From: DASQPR01 sp035713725
GTDB taxonomy: Bacteria; Actinomycetota; Actinomycetes; Mycobacteriales; Micromonosporaceae
Direction of reading: 5' to 3'
Assembly: GCA_035713725.1 (NCBI GenBank)
Contig: DASTMZ010000164.1
Span: forward strand, 1-23,669
Length of the DNA: 23,669 nt
Part shown: positions 1 through 7,218 of the stretch, piece after piece
Position numbering within the stretch: the stretch's first letter is position 1
Layout: each line of letters begins with the position of its first letter
Notes under the pieces: generated by a model
Databases searched by the model: none
What the model was told of the DNA's origin: nothing
The model's input: the letters and a program-made list of their open reading frames with translations, nothing else
Made by a program: the position numbers and the translations under genes

Positions 1-17
1 CGAAGGAGCGAGCAACG

Positions 18-1004
18 GTGCGTCGCTGGACGGACGCCATGGCCGAGGCGCTCTACGCGCCGGGTGCCGGTTTCTTCACACGGCCGGATGCGAATCCGCG
101 CGAACATTTCCGGACCAGCGCGCACGCCGGTCCGGTCTTCGGTCGGGCGATCGCCAGACTCGTCACCGACGTGGACGCTGCGCTCGGTCACCCAGCGCGT
201 CTCGATGTCGTCGACGTCGGCGCCGGTCGCGGCGAACTGCTGCGCGAGTTGGCCACTGCGCTGGCCGAGCCGCTGCGGCAGCGCGTCCGGCTCATCGGCG
301 TCGAGGTGGCCGAGCGCCCGTCCGACCTACCGCAGACGATCCGCTGGCGGCGCGAGCTTCCGGAGCGCGCAACGGGTGTGCTGCTCGCGACCGAGTGGCT
401 CGACAACGTACCCATCGATGTCGTCGTTCGCGATGGAGCGGTCTGGCGGTATGCGCTCGTCGACAAGCACGGCAACGAGACCGTCGGCGACGTGGTCGAC
501 GCGGACGACGACGCGTGGCTGCGCGCCTGGTGGCCGGACGGCGACCGTGCGGAGGTCGGCCGAACCCGGGACGCCGCATGGGCCGGCGCCGTCGAGCGCC
601 TGTCCACTGGGCTCGCGCTCGCCGTCGACTATGGCCACACACGCGCGGCCCGGCCGCCGTACGGCACGCTCACGTCGTTTGTTCGCGGTCGCCAGGCTTC
701 TCCCGTACCGGATGGATCGAGAGATCTAACCGCGCACGTGGCCGCGGACGCCGTTGCCACCGCCGGGTCCGCGGTGGCCGGTGAAGAACCCTTGCTGGTA
801 CGCCAAGCCGATGCGCTCGCCGCCCTCGGCCTGTCCGGCCGCCGACCACCCATCGACGCGGCGCGAGCCGATCCGGCCGGCTACGTGCGCACGCTCGCGG
901 ACGCGTCAACAACGGCCGAACTCATTGATCCGGACGGCCTCGGCGCTCACTTCTGGCTACTGCAGCCGGTCGGCATCGGCGTGCCGCCTACCATGACCGG
1001 GTGA
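18..1004 (+). CDS. SAM-dependent methyltransferase, MidA/NDUFAF7 family
   Basis: 328-residue protein starting at GTG, with an AAGGAG ribosome site at 3-8 (9-base spacing), so the start is well supported and the gene is complete. The N-terminus has the family pattern around LYAPGAGFF (12-20) and HFRTSAHAG (30-38). SAM-binding motif I is VVDVGAGRGELLREL at about 64-78. Further family-like stretches are ATEWLDNVPID and ALAVDYGHTR, followed by a C-terminal lobe matching MidA/DUF185 proteins in length. The eukaryotic member NDUFAF7 is a complex I assembly factor that dimethylates an arginine of NDUFS2. The stop overlaps the GTG of the downstream NuoD-like gene (GTGA at 1001-1004), so the two are probably translationally coupled. 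Family assignment is firm; the substrate is inferred from context and from the eukaryotic homologue. Confidence 0.88.
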   Translation: MRRWTDAMAEALYAPGAGFFTRPDANPREHFRTSAHAGPVFGRAIARLVTDVDAALGHPARLDVVDVGAGRGELLRELATALAEPLRQRVRLIGVEVAERPSDLPQTIRWRRELPERATGVLLATEWLDNVPIDVVVRDGAVWRYALVDKHGNETVGDVVDADDDAWLRAWWPDGDRAEVGRTRDAAWAGAVERLSTGLALAVDYGHTRAARPPYGTLTSFVRGRQASPVPDGSRDLTAHVAADAVATAGSAVAGEEPLLVRQADALAALGLSGRRPPIDAARADPAGYVRTLADASTTAELIDPDGLGAHFWLLQPVGIGVPPTMTG

Positions 1005-2152
1005 GCAGCCAGGCGGGCCGGAGCGAGATCATCGCCGGGACCGGCGCCGGTCTCGAGTCCACCGACCTGGTGCTCGACATCGGGCCGCAACACCCGTCGA
1101 CGCATGGCATGTTGCGGCTGCGCCTCGTGCTCGACGGCGACCGGGTGGCAAGCGCCGATCCGATCGTCGGCTACATGCACCGTGGCGCCGAGAAGCTGTT
1201 CGAGGTGCGCGACTATCGCCAGATCATCGTGCTCGCGAACCGGCACGACTGGTTGTCCGCGTTCGCCAACGAGCTCGGCGTCGTGCTTGCCGTCGAGCGG
1301 TTGATGGGCATCGAGGTGCCGGCACGCGCGATCTGGTTGCGAACCGCGCTCGCCGAGTTGAACCGCGTGCTGAGCCACCTGATGTTTCTCGGCTCGTACC
1401 CGTTGGAGATCGCCGCGGTGGCCGCGACGTCGATCGCATTCCAAGCCCGCGAGACGCTGCAGTCCGTCCTGGAGGAGGCCGCGGGCGGCCGCATGCATTT
1501 CATGTTCAACCGGGTCGGTGGGTTGAAGGAGGAGGTACCGGCCGGCTGGACCGACCGTGCACGGGCAGCGGTCGACGACGTACGTCAGCGCATGCCCGAG
1601 CTCGATGGGCTGATCCGTGGCAACGACACGTTCCTCGCCCGTACGGTCGGCGTCGGGGTGCTGCCCGCCTCGGTGGCCGCCGCGTACGGCGCATCCGGTC
1701 CAGTGGCGCGTGCCTCCGGGCTGGACATCGATCTGCGCCGCGACGAGCCCTACCTCGCGTACGGCGAGCTTGACGTACCCGTCGTCACGCGTACCGCTGG
1801 CGATGCGCATGCCCGCTTTGAGGTGCTGCTCGACCAGGTGTACGTGTCGCTGGACCTGGCGTCGGACTGCCTTGCACGAGTCGAGGCGATCAGCGGTCCG
1901 GTGAACGTACGCCTGCCGAAGGTCGTACGGGCGCCGGAGGGCCACACGTACGCCTGGACCGAGAACCCGCTCGGCATCGCCGGCTACTACCTCGTGTCAC
2001 GCGGCGAGAAGACGCCGTGGCGGTTGAAGCTGCGCACCGCCTCGTTCGCACACGTACAAGCACTGTCGTCGCTGCTGGTCGGTGCGCGCGTCGAGGATCT
2101 CGTACCGATTCTCGGCTCGATGTTCTTTGTGGTCGGCGACATCGACAAGTAG
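1001..2152 (+). CDS. nuoD: NADH-quinone oxidoreductase subunit D-like protein (stand-alone)
   Basis: 383 residues from a GTG that overlaps the methyltransferase stop by four bases. The N-terminus carries the NuoD signature DIGPQHPSTHGMLRL (26-40), then GYMHRGAEKLFEVRDY followed by RQIIVLANRHDWL, corresponding to the quinone-site region with its conserved His and Tyr. The middle has ELNRVLSHLMFLGSYPLE and MFNRVGGLKEEVP, and the C-terminus SMFFVVGDIDK matches the end of NuoD proteins. Length is slightly below that of complex I NuoD (about 400 or more). No other nuo gene is in the window, so this is either a paralogue or a displaced complex I subunit. In complex I, NuoD sits in the peripheral arm at the quinone cavity. 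Arg39 in HGMLRL aligns by eye with the NDUFS2 arginine methylated by NDUFAF7. Confidence 0.88.
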   Translation: MSSQAGRSEIIAGTGAGLESTDLVLDIGPQHPSTHGMLRLRLVLDGDRVASADPIVGYMHRGAEKLFEVRDYRQIIVLANRHDWLSAFANELGVVLAVERLMGIEVPARAIWLRTALAELNRVLSHLMFLGSYPLEIAAVAATSIAFQARETLQSVLEEAAGGRMHFMFNRVGGLKEEVPAGWTDRARAAVDDVRQRMPELDGLIRGNDTFLARTVGVGVLPASVAAAYGASGPVARASGLDIDLRRDEPYLAYGELDVPVVTRTAGDAHARFEVLLDQVYVSLDLASDCLARVEAISGPVNVRLPKVVRAPEGHTYAWTENPLGIAGYYLVSRGEKTPWRLKLRTASFAHVQALSSLLVGARVEDLVPILGSMFFVVGDIDK

Positions 2153-2183
2153 ATCCATCGGCAACGTCGGGCTCAGCGGCCGG

Positions 2184-4373
2184 TCATTGCCAACGGTCGT
2201 CGCTGTCGTCGAAGTCGACGCGCGGCGCGACAGCGCCGCCGCGCTGACCTGGTTCCCGCACCCAGCGGCCCTCGTCCGGTGGTTCACGAGGCTCGTCGCG
2301 GAGGGCACGAGCGCCGGTGCCATTTGATCGCGACCGCGGGTCCGCGGTATGCCGGTCGCGAGCGATCCAACCGGCACGCTGGCCACCGTCGTGCGGCTCG
2401 CGCACCGGCGGCCGCGGCCCGCTGTCACGGCGGTCGTCTCGTGCCTCGCGAGCGTCACGGTCGTCACGGCGGTCGGCGCGGTCGTCGCGGCGGTCGTCTC
2501 GGTTGTAGCGGCGGTCGTCGCGGTCGTCCCGGCGGTCGTCTCGTGCGTCGCGGCGGTCGTCGCGGTCGTCACGGCGGTCGTCTCGGTTGTAGCGGCGGTC
2601 GCCGCGGCGGTCCCGGAAGTCTCGGTCGTCGCCACGACCCGCGCGGGACTCTCGATCGTCACGGCGGTCGCGCCGGTCATCCCGAAGATCATGGCGATCA
2701 TCGCTCGACCGGTGATGGTTGTCGCGCCGATCGTCGTGGCCGTCGCCGCGGTCGCGGCCGTCGCCGCGAGCGTCACGGAAATCGCGATGTCCATCCACCA
2801 TCTCGCGGCGCTGGATCTCCCGCAGCCGGGACAGCGCCCAGTCGTCGTCGTCGCGCTCGTCCCGTGACGTCGGACGCCTCGACGATGCCGCGTCGCGTCG
2901 GCGGTCCGCCGGCTCGATGCTGCCGCTGCGTACGTCGCGCCAGCCGTCGTCGGCATCGGTGTACCGGTCCAGATCAAGGTCGTCGGCAGCGCTACGCGGT
3001 CGAGGCACCGGCAGCGACGCGCCAGCGCGCGGCAAACGACCGGTGCCGTCCCGCTCGTCCCGATCACGGCCGCCGCGGTCGTGGTCGCGGTCCTCCCGGT
3101 CGCGATCAACTCGGTCACGGTCTCGGTGGTCATGGTCCCGATCGTGGCGGTCTCGGTCGTCGCGGTCGCTGTCCCGCCAGCCCTGATGGGCGTCGTTGTC
3201 GTCGTCGCGGTTGTGACGATCGATGTCGTAGCGGTCGGATCGCCGGCTGTCGCGGCCGTCGTGGCCTACCCCGGTCCGCCAGCCGCGTACTGCGTCGTCG
3301 TGGTCAACGCGTTCCTCTCGTACCGAAGCCCAGCGGTCGATGATCCGCATCTGCGACCCGGTCTCGTCGACGCGCCGTTCTTCGCGCCGTTCGGCCATCC
3401 GAAGCTCCCGGCTCCGGTCGTCCTGGCGCACCTCGGCCCATCGGTCGGCACCGCGCATCGCAGACCAGCGTCGGTCGTCGGCCGACTCACCGTCGCGTTC
3501 GGCAGGTAGCGCGAGGCGGTCGGACGAGCGAGCGTCGAAGTCGTGCCAACCGCGATCGTCGTCGCGTGCCTCGTGGTCGCGCCAGCCCGGCCCGTCCGCG
3601 CGCGAGTCTCGATCGTCCGGATCGGATCGGCGACCATCGTTGCGCGAATCGCGATGCCGGTCGTCGCCCCGGTCGCGGTTGCCACGGTCGCTGCTGCCGC
3701 CGTCGTCGCGTCCGGTGCCCGCCACCCAGCCCTGATCCCGGGAGTCGCGGCCGACGTCGCTGGCGGTGCCGTCGTAGACCCGGGACCGTCCGGCGCTGTA
3801 CCCAGCGGCGGGCGACGCGACGCCGTACGACGGCTCATCGACGAAGGTGGACCGAGTCACGACCGTCTCGGTGTGGCGGACGACGCCGGCGACGCCAGCC
3901 GACCCGGACGCCGGGGGACGCCGCGGCGGTGGCATTGGGAACTCGTTGCGCCGTTCCGCGGCCTCCCGTGCCGTGACGGCCAGCGCCTGCGCGGCATCCA
4001 CGTCGCGCTGCATCGCACCGACCGAATCCTGCAGCCCGTTGATCTTTGTCGAAAGTGCGCGATGGGTTGCGCGAGCCGCGGTCGTGATGTCGGCGCGTAC
4101 GTCCTCGCGAAGCGTGTCGATCTCGGCGAAGAACGTCTGCTGCATTGCCACGCGCTCGTGCACCGGCTCGCGGCGGAGCATCGCGGCCACCGCCACGACA
4201 ACGACCGCCACGATGGCAAGCGCCGCCGCGACCGCCGTACCACCGATCAACAGCAGCAACGCGGCCACCGGAGCGAGCGCGACGCCGGTCCAGAACTGGA
4301 TCGTCAGCAACCGTGCCCGCATGCCGGACTGCTCCGGTGCGGCCGGAACGGTGGTTGCGGACCGCGCGGGCAT
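2184..4373 (-). CDS. Membrane-anchored coiled-coil protein with long Asp/Arg-rich tail (DUF6779-like)
   Basis: 729 residues from ATG 4371-4373. Residues about 26-66 form a hydrophobic hairpin of two membrane segments (FWTGVALAPVAALLLLIGG, then a Val/Ala-rich helix). Residues about 70-142 are a charged helical stretch likely to be a coiled coil. From about residue 150 the chain is low-complexity: a PPPRRPP patch and then roughly 500 residues dominated by Asp and Arg with Gly, His, Ser and aromatic spacers. One 28-residue stretch near residue 595 has 13 Asp and 12 Arg. The tail is presumably disordered and cytosolic. The topology resembles actinobacterial DUF6779 proteins, but I am not certain of that family. 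An alternative start at Met18 (4320-4322) has a better ribosome site (GGAG, 9-base spacing) than the first ATG and keeps both membrane segments. It converges with the NuoD-like gene, 31 bases apart. Function unknown. Confidence 0.72.
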   Translation of the reverse strand: MPARSATTVPAAPEQSGMRARLLTIQFWTGVALAPVAALLLLIGGTAVAAALAIVAVVVVAVAAMLRREPVHERVAMQQTFFAEIDTLREDVRADITTAARATHRALSTKINGLQDSVGAMQRDVDAAQALAVTAREAAERRNEFPMPPPRRPPASGSAGVAGVVRHTETVVTRSTFVDEPSYGVASPAAGYSAGRSRVYDGTASDVGRDSRDQGWVAGTGRDDGGSSDRGNRDRGDDRHRDSRNDGRRSDPDDRDSRADGPGWRDHEARDDDRGWHDFDARSSDRLALPAERDGESADDRRWSAMRGADRWAEVRQDDRSRELRMAERREERRVDETGSQMRIIDRWASVREERVDHDDAVRGWRTGVGHDGRDSRRSDRYDIDRHNRDDDNDAHQGWRDSDRDDRDRHDRDHDHRDRDRVDRDREDRDHDRGGRDRDERDGTGRLPRAGASLPVPRPRSAADDLDLDRYTDADDGWRDVRSGSIEPADRRRDAASSRRPTSRDERDDDDWALSRLREIQRREMVDGHRDFRDARGDGRDRGDGHDDRRDNHHRSSDDRHDLRDDRRDRRDDRESRAGRGDDRDFRDRRGDRRYNRDDRRDDRDDRRDARDDRRDDRDDRRYNRDDRRDDRADRRDDRDAREARDDRRDSGPRPPVREPHDGGQRAGWIARDRHTADPRSRSNGTGARALRDEPREPPDEGRWVREPGQRGGAVAPRVDFDDSDDRWQ
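2420..2650. repeat. Degenerate (cggtcg)n low-complexity tract encoding Asp/Arg repeats
   Basis: The + strand reads as irregular permutations of cggtcgtcgcgg, which on the - strand encode DDR/RRD units. A 21-base segment beginning tctcggttgtagcgg occurs at 2497 and again at 2581, giving an 84-base (28-codon) period that keeps the reading frame. A similar, less regular tract lies at about 3030-3210. The pattern is consistent with expansion by slippage or unequal recombination within the tail-coding region. It also causes long open frames on the opposite strand that should not be taken as genes. Confidence 0.6.
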
Positions 4374-4451
4374 GGCCAGAGGTTACCGACGGTGTTCCCG
4401 GTTGTTCAACGGGCCGGCGTCGATCCGGCGCAACCGCACACGGGCAACAAA

Positions 4452-4484
4452 CAGCCGCGCACCGAAACTCCCGGTGCGCGGCTG
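4452..4484 (-). terminator. Rho-independent terminator of the betaine-transporter operon
   Basis: Perfect 13-bp inverted repeat: left arm cagccgcgcaccg at 4452-4464, loop of 7 at 4465-4471, right arm at 4472-4484. Read on the - strand, the hairpin is followed by TTTGTTG, a short U-rich run. It lies about 40 bases beyond the stop of the binding-protein gene, where that transcript should end, and upstream of the Asp/Arg-rich gene, which it would insulate. No comparable T-run follows on the + strand. Confidence 0.8.
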
Positions 4485-4523
4485 CTCACCGATCGATCGG
4501 CAGCGCCGACCGACCGGGCTCGG

Positions 4524-5522
4524 TCACGGTGTGCTTAGCGAGCTATCCGACGAGAACACCAGGCCGATGGTGGCTTTCCCGTCCATGATCGTCTTCTTCG
4601 TGATCGGGCCCCCGGCGTCACTGCCCTGGCTCAGGAACTGCCCGAACTGGATGCCGTAGGTCTTCTCCAGGCCGAGCTGGCAGAACGGCCGTTGCGGGCA
4701 TTCCGCCGGACCGGCGAGCGTGGTGGCCTTACCTGAACACTTCTGCGCAAAGTCGGACAGGGTCTTCAGGTTGTACTTGTCGGCGGTCGCCTTCGTGACC
4801 GCGAACGCGTTCGTGTCGAGCGCGGTGGACGGCTTGCCGAACACCAGGTTCTTCGCGGCACCAGCGGTGGTCAGCCGGCTCGCCGTGCTGTTGATGTCGT
4901 TGGTCGGTGCCATCGACGGGTCGTTGGCCGTGTTGAGCGCGGTCAGCAGCGTCGCGGCGTATTCGGGCACAATCTGGATCTTGTTCTGCTCGAGTTGCGG
5001 CAGGTAAAGCTCGCGGTTGCCGATCGTCTGCACGGTCGACTGGTATCCGATCGAGTCCAGCACGATCTTGTAGACGTTCGCGAGTTCTTCGCTCTCGCTA
5101 AAGTCCGCGGCGCCGATCGTGAGCTTGCCGCCCGGACCCTTCTGCAGATTCGCAGTCAGGTTGTTCTGCTGGACGTACGCCTGCGCGGCGGCCGCCGGGG
5201 TCTGCCCGCCGGAGTCCACCGCCTTGTTCAGCGCGATCAGCTTGGTCGTGTCCATCGTGGTCGAGACACCGTCGAGTGCCGCGAGCATCTGCGGATTCGC
5301 GACCGCCTTGTTGATCGCCGGTATCACGACATCGGCCTGCTGCAAATGTTTGTCGTCTTGCAGCACAACGAGCGTGGTATCCGCGACGCCAGCGCAGCCC
5401 GCGCCGCTGACCTTGCTCGGTGCCGCGGTGCCGGACGAGCCGGCGCTGCCGCACGCCGCGGCGAGCGCGGCAACGGTGAACAGACCCGCCGCGAGCGCGA
5501 GGGGTCGGATGAGCCTACGCAT
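4524..5522 (-). CDS. Glycine betaine/choline-type ABC transporter substrate-binding lipoprotein, circularly permuted order
   Basis: 332 residues from ATG 5520-5522, chosen because it starts a classic lipoprotein signal (MRRLIRPLAL then hydrophobic core and lipobox LAAAC, Cys24); the frame extends upstream but lacks a signal there. The mature part belongs to the OpuAC/OsmF/ProX binding-protein family. However, residues 50-122 (LVVLQDDKHLQQADVVIPA through LIALNKAVD to AYVQQNNL) match what is normally the C-terminal end. Residues 132-332 (KLTIGAADFSESEELANVY, IGNRELYLPQLEQ, IQIVPEYAATLLTALN, ending at GLVFSSDSSL) match the usual N-terminal and middle parts. Cys43, 262, 275 and 281 could form disulfides. 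It follows two permease genes on the same strand and presumably delivers a compatible solute. Ligand identity is inferred from the family. The ribosome site is weak (GGAAGG, about 13 bases away). Confidence 0.87.
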   Translation of the reverse strand: MRRLIRPLALAAGLFTVAALAAACGSAGSSGTAAPSKVSGAGCAGVADTTLVVLQDDKHLQQADVVIPAINKAVANPQMLAALDGVSTTMDTTKLIALNKAVDSGGQTPAAAAQAYVQQNNLTANLQKGPGGKLTIGAADFSESEELANVYKIVLDSIGYQSTVQTIGNRELYLPQLEQNKIQIVPEYAATLLTALNTANDPSMAPTNDINSTASRLTTAGAAKNLVFGKPSTALDTNAFAVTKATADKYNLKTLSDFAQKCSGKATTLAGPAECPQRPFCQLGLEKTYGIQFGQFLSQGSDAGGPITKKTIMDGKATIGLVFSSDSSLSTP

Positions 5523-5552
5523 GAAAAGGAGCCCGCCTTCCGTGTCCCGGCG

Positions 5553-5570
5553 CGACCCCAGTCGGGGTCG
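5553..5570 (-). promoter_or_regulatory. Leader hairpin upstream of the binding-lipoprotein gene
   Basis: Perfect 7-bp inverted repeat, cgacccc at 5553-5559 and ggggtcg at 5564-5570 with a 4-base loop, 30-48 bases before the lipoprotein start codon. There is no following T-run, so it is unlikely to terminate. It might stabilise a processed mRNA so that the binding protein is made in excess over the permeases. That role is inference only. Confidence 0.3.
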
Positions 5571-5789
5571 GCCGCGTGTCCGACGGGCGGCACTGGGTGC
5601 AGTCTCGGTCCGCAACCATTCGCGAACGTACCGCCCGATGTGATCAGCCAAGCCCGAAGAACGCGACCCGGCAACCGGAAACCCAGAATTGTCATGAGGC
5701 CGTCATCTTCGGTAATCGATCGGCCGTGTGTCCGATTTAGGCGATTTCGTCGGCGCGACGCGGTCGGTCAGGGATGCGGTGACCTGCTC

Positions 5790-6518
5790 TTAGACGCCGG
5801 CCTCGGTCGCGACGGCAGCGGTACGGCGGCGACGGCGCTTGCGCGCTCGCAGCGGCTTTGGCGTGACGAAACGCACGACGATGCCGAGCACCCCGTTGAC
5901 AAGCAGCGCCAGGATGGCCACCAGCAGGCCACCGGCCAGGATCTGCCCGCCGCCTTGGGCTATCGTCAGGCCGAACCCGGCGTAGATGATGTCGCCCAAG
6001 CCGCCACCGGCGACCAGCGCGGCGAGCGTGGCCGTGGCAACGATCTGCACCGCGGCCGTACGAATGCCAGCGGCGATGTACGGCAGCGCGAGCGGCAACT
6101 CGACCTGCGACAGCCGTTGCAGGCCCGACATGCCCATGCCACGGGCCGCGTCGTCTACCTCGGGGTCGACCTCGCGGATGCCGGTGTAGGCGTTCGCCAG
6201 GATCGGCGGGATGCCGAAGATCGCGAGCGCCGGCACGGCAGATGCCGCACCGATTCCGGCGATGCCGGCCACGTAGATGACGGCGAGCAGCGCGTACGTC
6301 GGGATGGCCCGCGTCCCGTTCGAGAACGCCACGACGACTCCGCCGCCGCGACCAATGTGGCCGAACCAGATTCCGATCGGCAATGCGATCGCGCACGCGA
6401 TCAGCAGCGCCAGCCCGCTGATGACGAGATGGGTGCGCAACGCGTCCAGGATGCCGCCCGGGTTGGTCCAGTTCAGCGGGTCGTTCAGCCAGACGATCGC
6501 CTGATGGAAGTAGTTCAC
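5790..6518 (-). CDS. Glycine betaine/choline-type ABC transporter permease (second)
   Basis: 242 residues from GTG 6516-6518, preceded by GGAGGG with 7-base spacing; a longer reading frame upstream is rejected because it overlaps the other permease and has no permease sequence. Membrane segments are visible from about residue 28 (LVISGLALLIACAIALPIGI), with further ones through TYALLAVIYVAGIAGIGAA and a Gly/Ala/Ile-rich stretch near the C-terminus. The cytosolic EAA-type loop that contacts the ATPase reads DDAARGMGMSGLQRLSQVELP, with PLALPYIAAGIR after it. The C-terminal tail is a basic run (RARKRRRRR). The start overlaps the first permease stop by four bases (GTGA). The family is OpuCB/OpuCD/YehW/YehY-like (BPD_transp_1). 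A gap of 267 bases separates it from the binding-protein gene downstream. Confidence 0.88.
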   Translation of the reverse strand: MNYFHQAIVWLNDPLNWTNPGGILDALRTHLVISGLALLIACAIALPIGIWFGHIGRGGGVVVAFSNGTRAIPTYALLAVIYVAGIAGIGAASAVPALAIFGIPPILANAYTGIREVDPEVDDAARGMGMSGLQRLSQVELPLALPYIAAGIRTAAVQIVATATLAALVAGGGLGDIIYAGFGLTIAQGGGQILAGGLLVAILALLVNGVLGIVVRFVTPKPLRARKRRRRRTAAVATEAGV

Positions 6519-7216
6519 GATGCCGCCCTCCGCCGCGCCCACGGCGTGACCAGGCGGCCGATCAGGGCGATCGTGATGTCGAGAGCAAGCCCGAGCGCGA
6601 CGCAGAGGATCGTGCCGGTCGCGATCGCCGCACGGTTCAAGTTCGTGTGGAGGCCGCTGAAGATCAGCTGGCCGAGGCCGCCCTGCCCGACGATCACGCC
6701 GACGGTGAGCAGCGCGACAGTCGACACGGTCGCCAGTCGAATGCCGGTGATGATTCCCGGCAGCGCGAGCGGCAGCTCGACGTGCCACAGCATGCCGAAC
6801 CGGCCGTAGCCCATGCCACGCGCCGCGTCACGTACGTCCTCGGGCACCTGCTGCAAACCGGTCAGCGTGTTCTGGATAACCAGCAGCAGGGCATAGATGA
6901 CCAGGCCGATCAGGATCGTGGTGACGCCGATGCCGACAAACGGGGCTAGGAACGCGAACAGCGCCAAGGACGGGATCGTGTAGAGCACGCCGGACAATGC
7001 GAGAATCGGCGCACCGAGCGGCCGGACCCAGTAGCACAGCACGGCGAGCGGGATCGCGACGACCATGGCCAGCGCCACCGCCTCGATCGTCGTGATGAAG
7101 TGGAAACGAGTGTCGGTGAGAATCTGGTCGGCGTTCTGCTGGATGTAGTGCCAGGAGAACCACGGGTTCGGCGCGCTGCCCTGGAACGCGAGCGCCGGCG
7201 ACCCGAGGAAGGACAT
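6515..7216 (-). CDS. Glycine betaine/choline-type ABC transporter permease (first)
   Basis: 233 residues from ATG 7214-7216. After a short N-terminal segment (WFSWHYIQQNADQILTDT, the usual pre-membrane region of OpuC permeases) come hydrophobic segments beginning at about residue 41 (ITTIEAVALAMVVAIPLAVL). The EAA loop reads DVRDAARGMGYGRFGML followed by WHVELPLALPGIITGIRLA. BPD_transp_1 family and of family length. Its start is only two bases from the start of the oppositely directed ATPase gene, and no strong ribosome site precedes it (only a GGGG-rich stretch). Its promoter must therefore lie inside the ATPase coding sequence. It is coupled to the second permease by a GTGA overlap. Confidence 0.87.
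   Translation of the reverse strand: MSFLGSPALAFQGSAPNPWFSWHYIQQNADQILTDTRFHFITTIEAVALAMVVAIPLAVLCYWVRPLGAPILALSGVLYTIPSLALFAFLAPFVGIGVTTILIGLVIYALLLVIQNTLTGLQQVPEDVRDAARGMGYGRFGMLWHVELPLALPGIITGIRLATVSTVALLTVGVIVGQGGLGQLIFSGLHTNLNRAAIATGTILCVALGLALDITIALIGRLVTPWARRRAAS
6526..6531 (-). promoter_or_regulatory. Ribosome binding site fixing the second permease start
   Basis: GGAGGG on the - strand, 7 bases before GTG 6518, inside the end of the upstream permease gene. It decides for the GTG that overlaps the preceding stop, against the much longer open frame reaching 6788. Confidence 0.7.
7206..7212 (+). promoter_or_regulatory. Ribosome binding site of the ABC ATPase gene
   Basis: AGGAAGG, 6 bases before GTG 7219. 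It lies antisense inside the first codons of the permease gene and is the main evidence for the GTG start of the ATPase. Confidence 0.75.
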
Positions 7217-7218
7217 AC

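Noticed and set aside
947..1945. 332-codon - strand frame
   Set aside because: Antisense of the NuoD-like gene, which has unmistakable family motifs.
2420..3210. Repeated cggtcgtc tract as a CRISPR array
   Set aside because: No constant repeat with unique spacers; it is an in-frame coding low-complexity tract.
2279..3838. Long + strand frames through the Asp/Arg-rich gene (Gly/Arg-rich and Val-rich products)
   Set aside because: They are forced open by the cggtcg repeat on both strands; the - strand frame has a credible membrane domain and coiled coil.
5523..5532. AAAAGGAG next to the lipoprotein start
   Set aside because: It lies on the + strand, downstream in the wrong orientation for the - strand gene.
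4995..6809. 604-codon + strand frame
   Set aside because: Antisense across the binding-protein gene, intergenic region and permease; no motifs.
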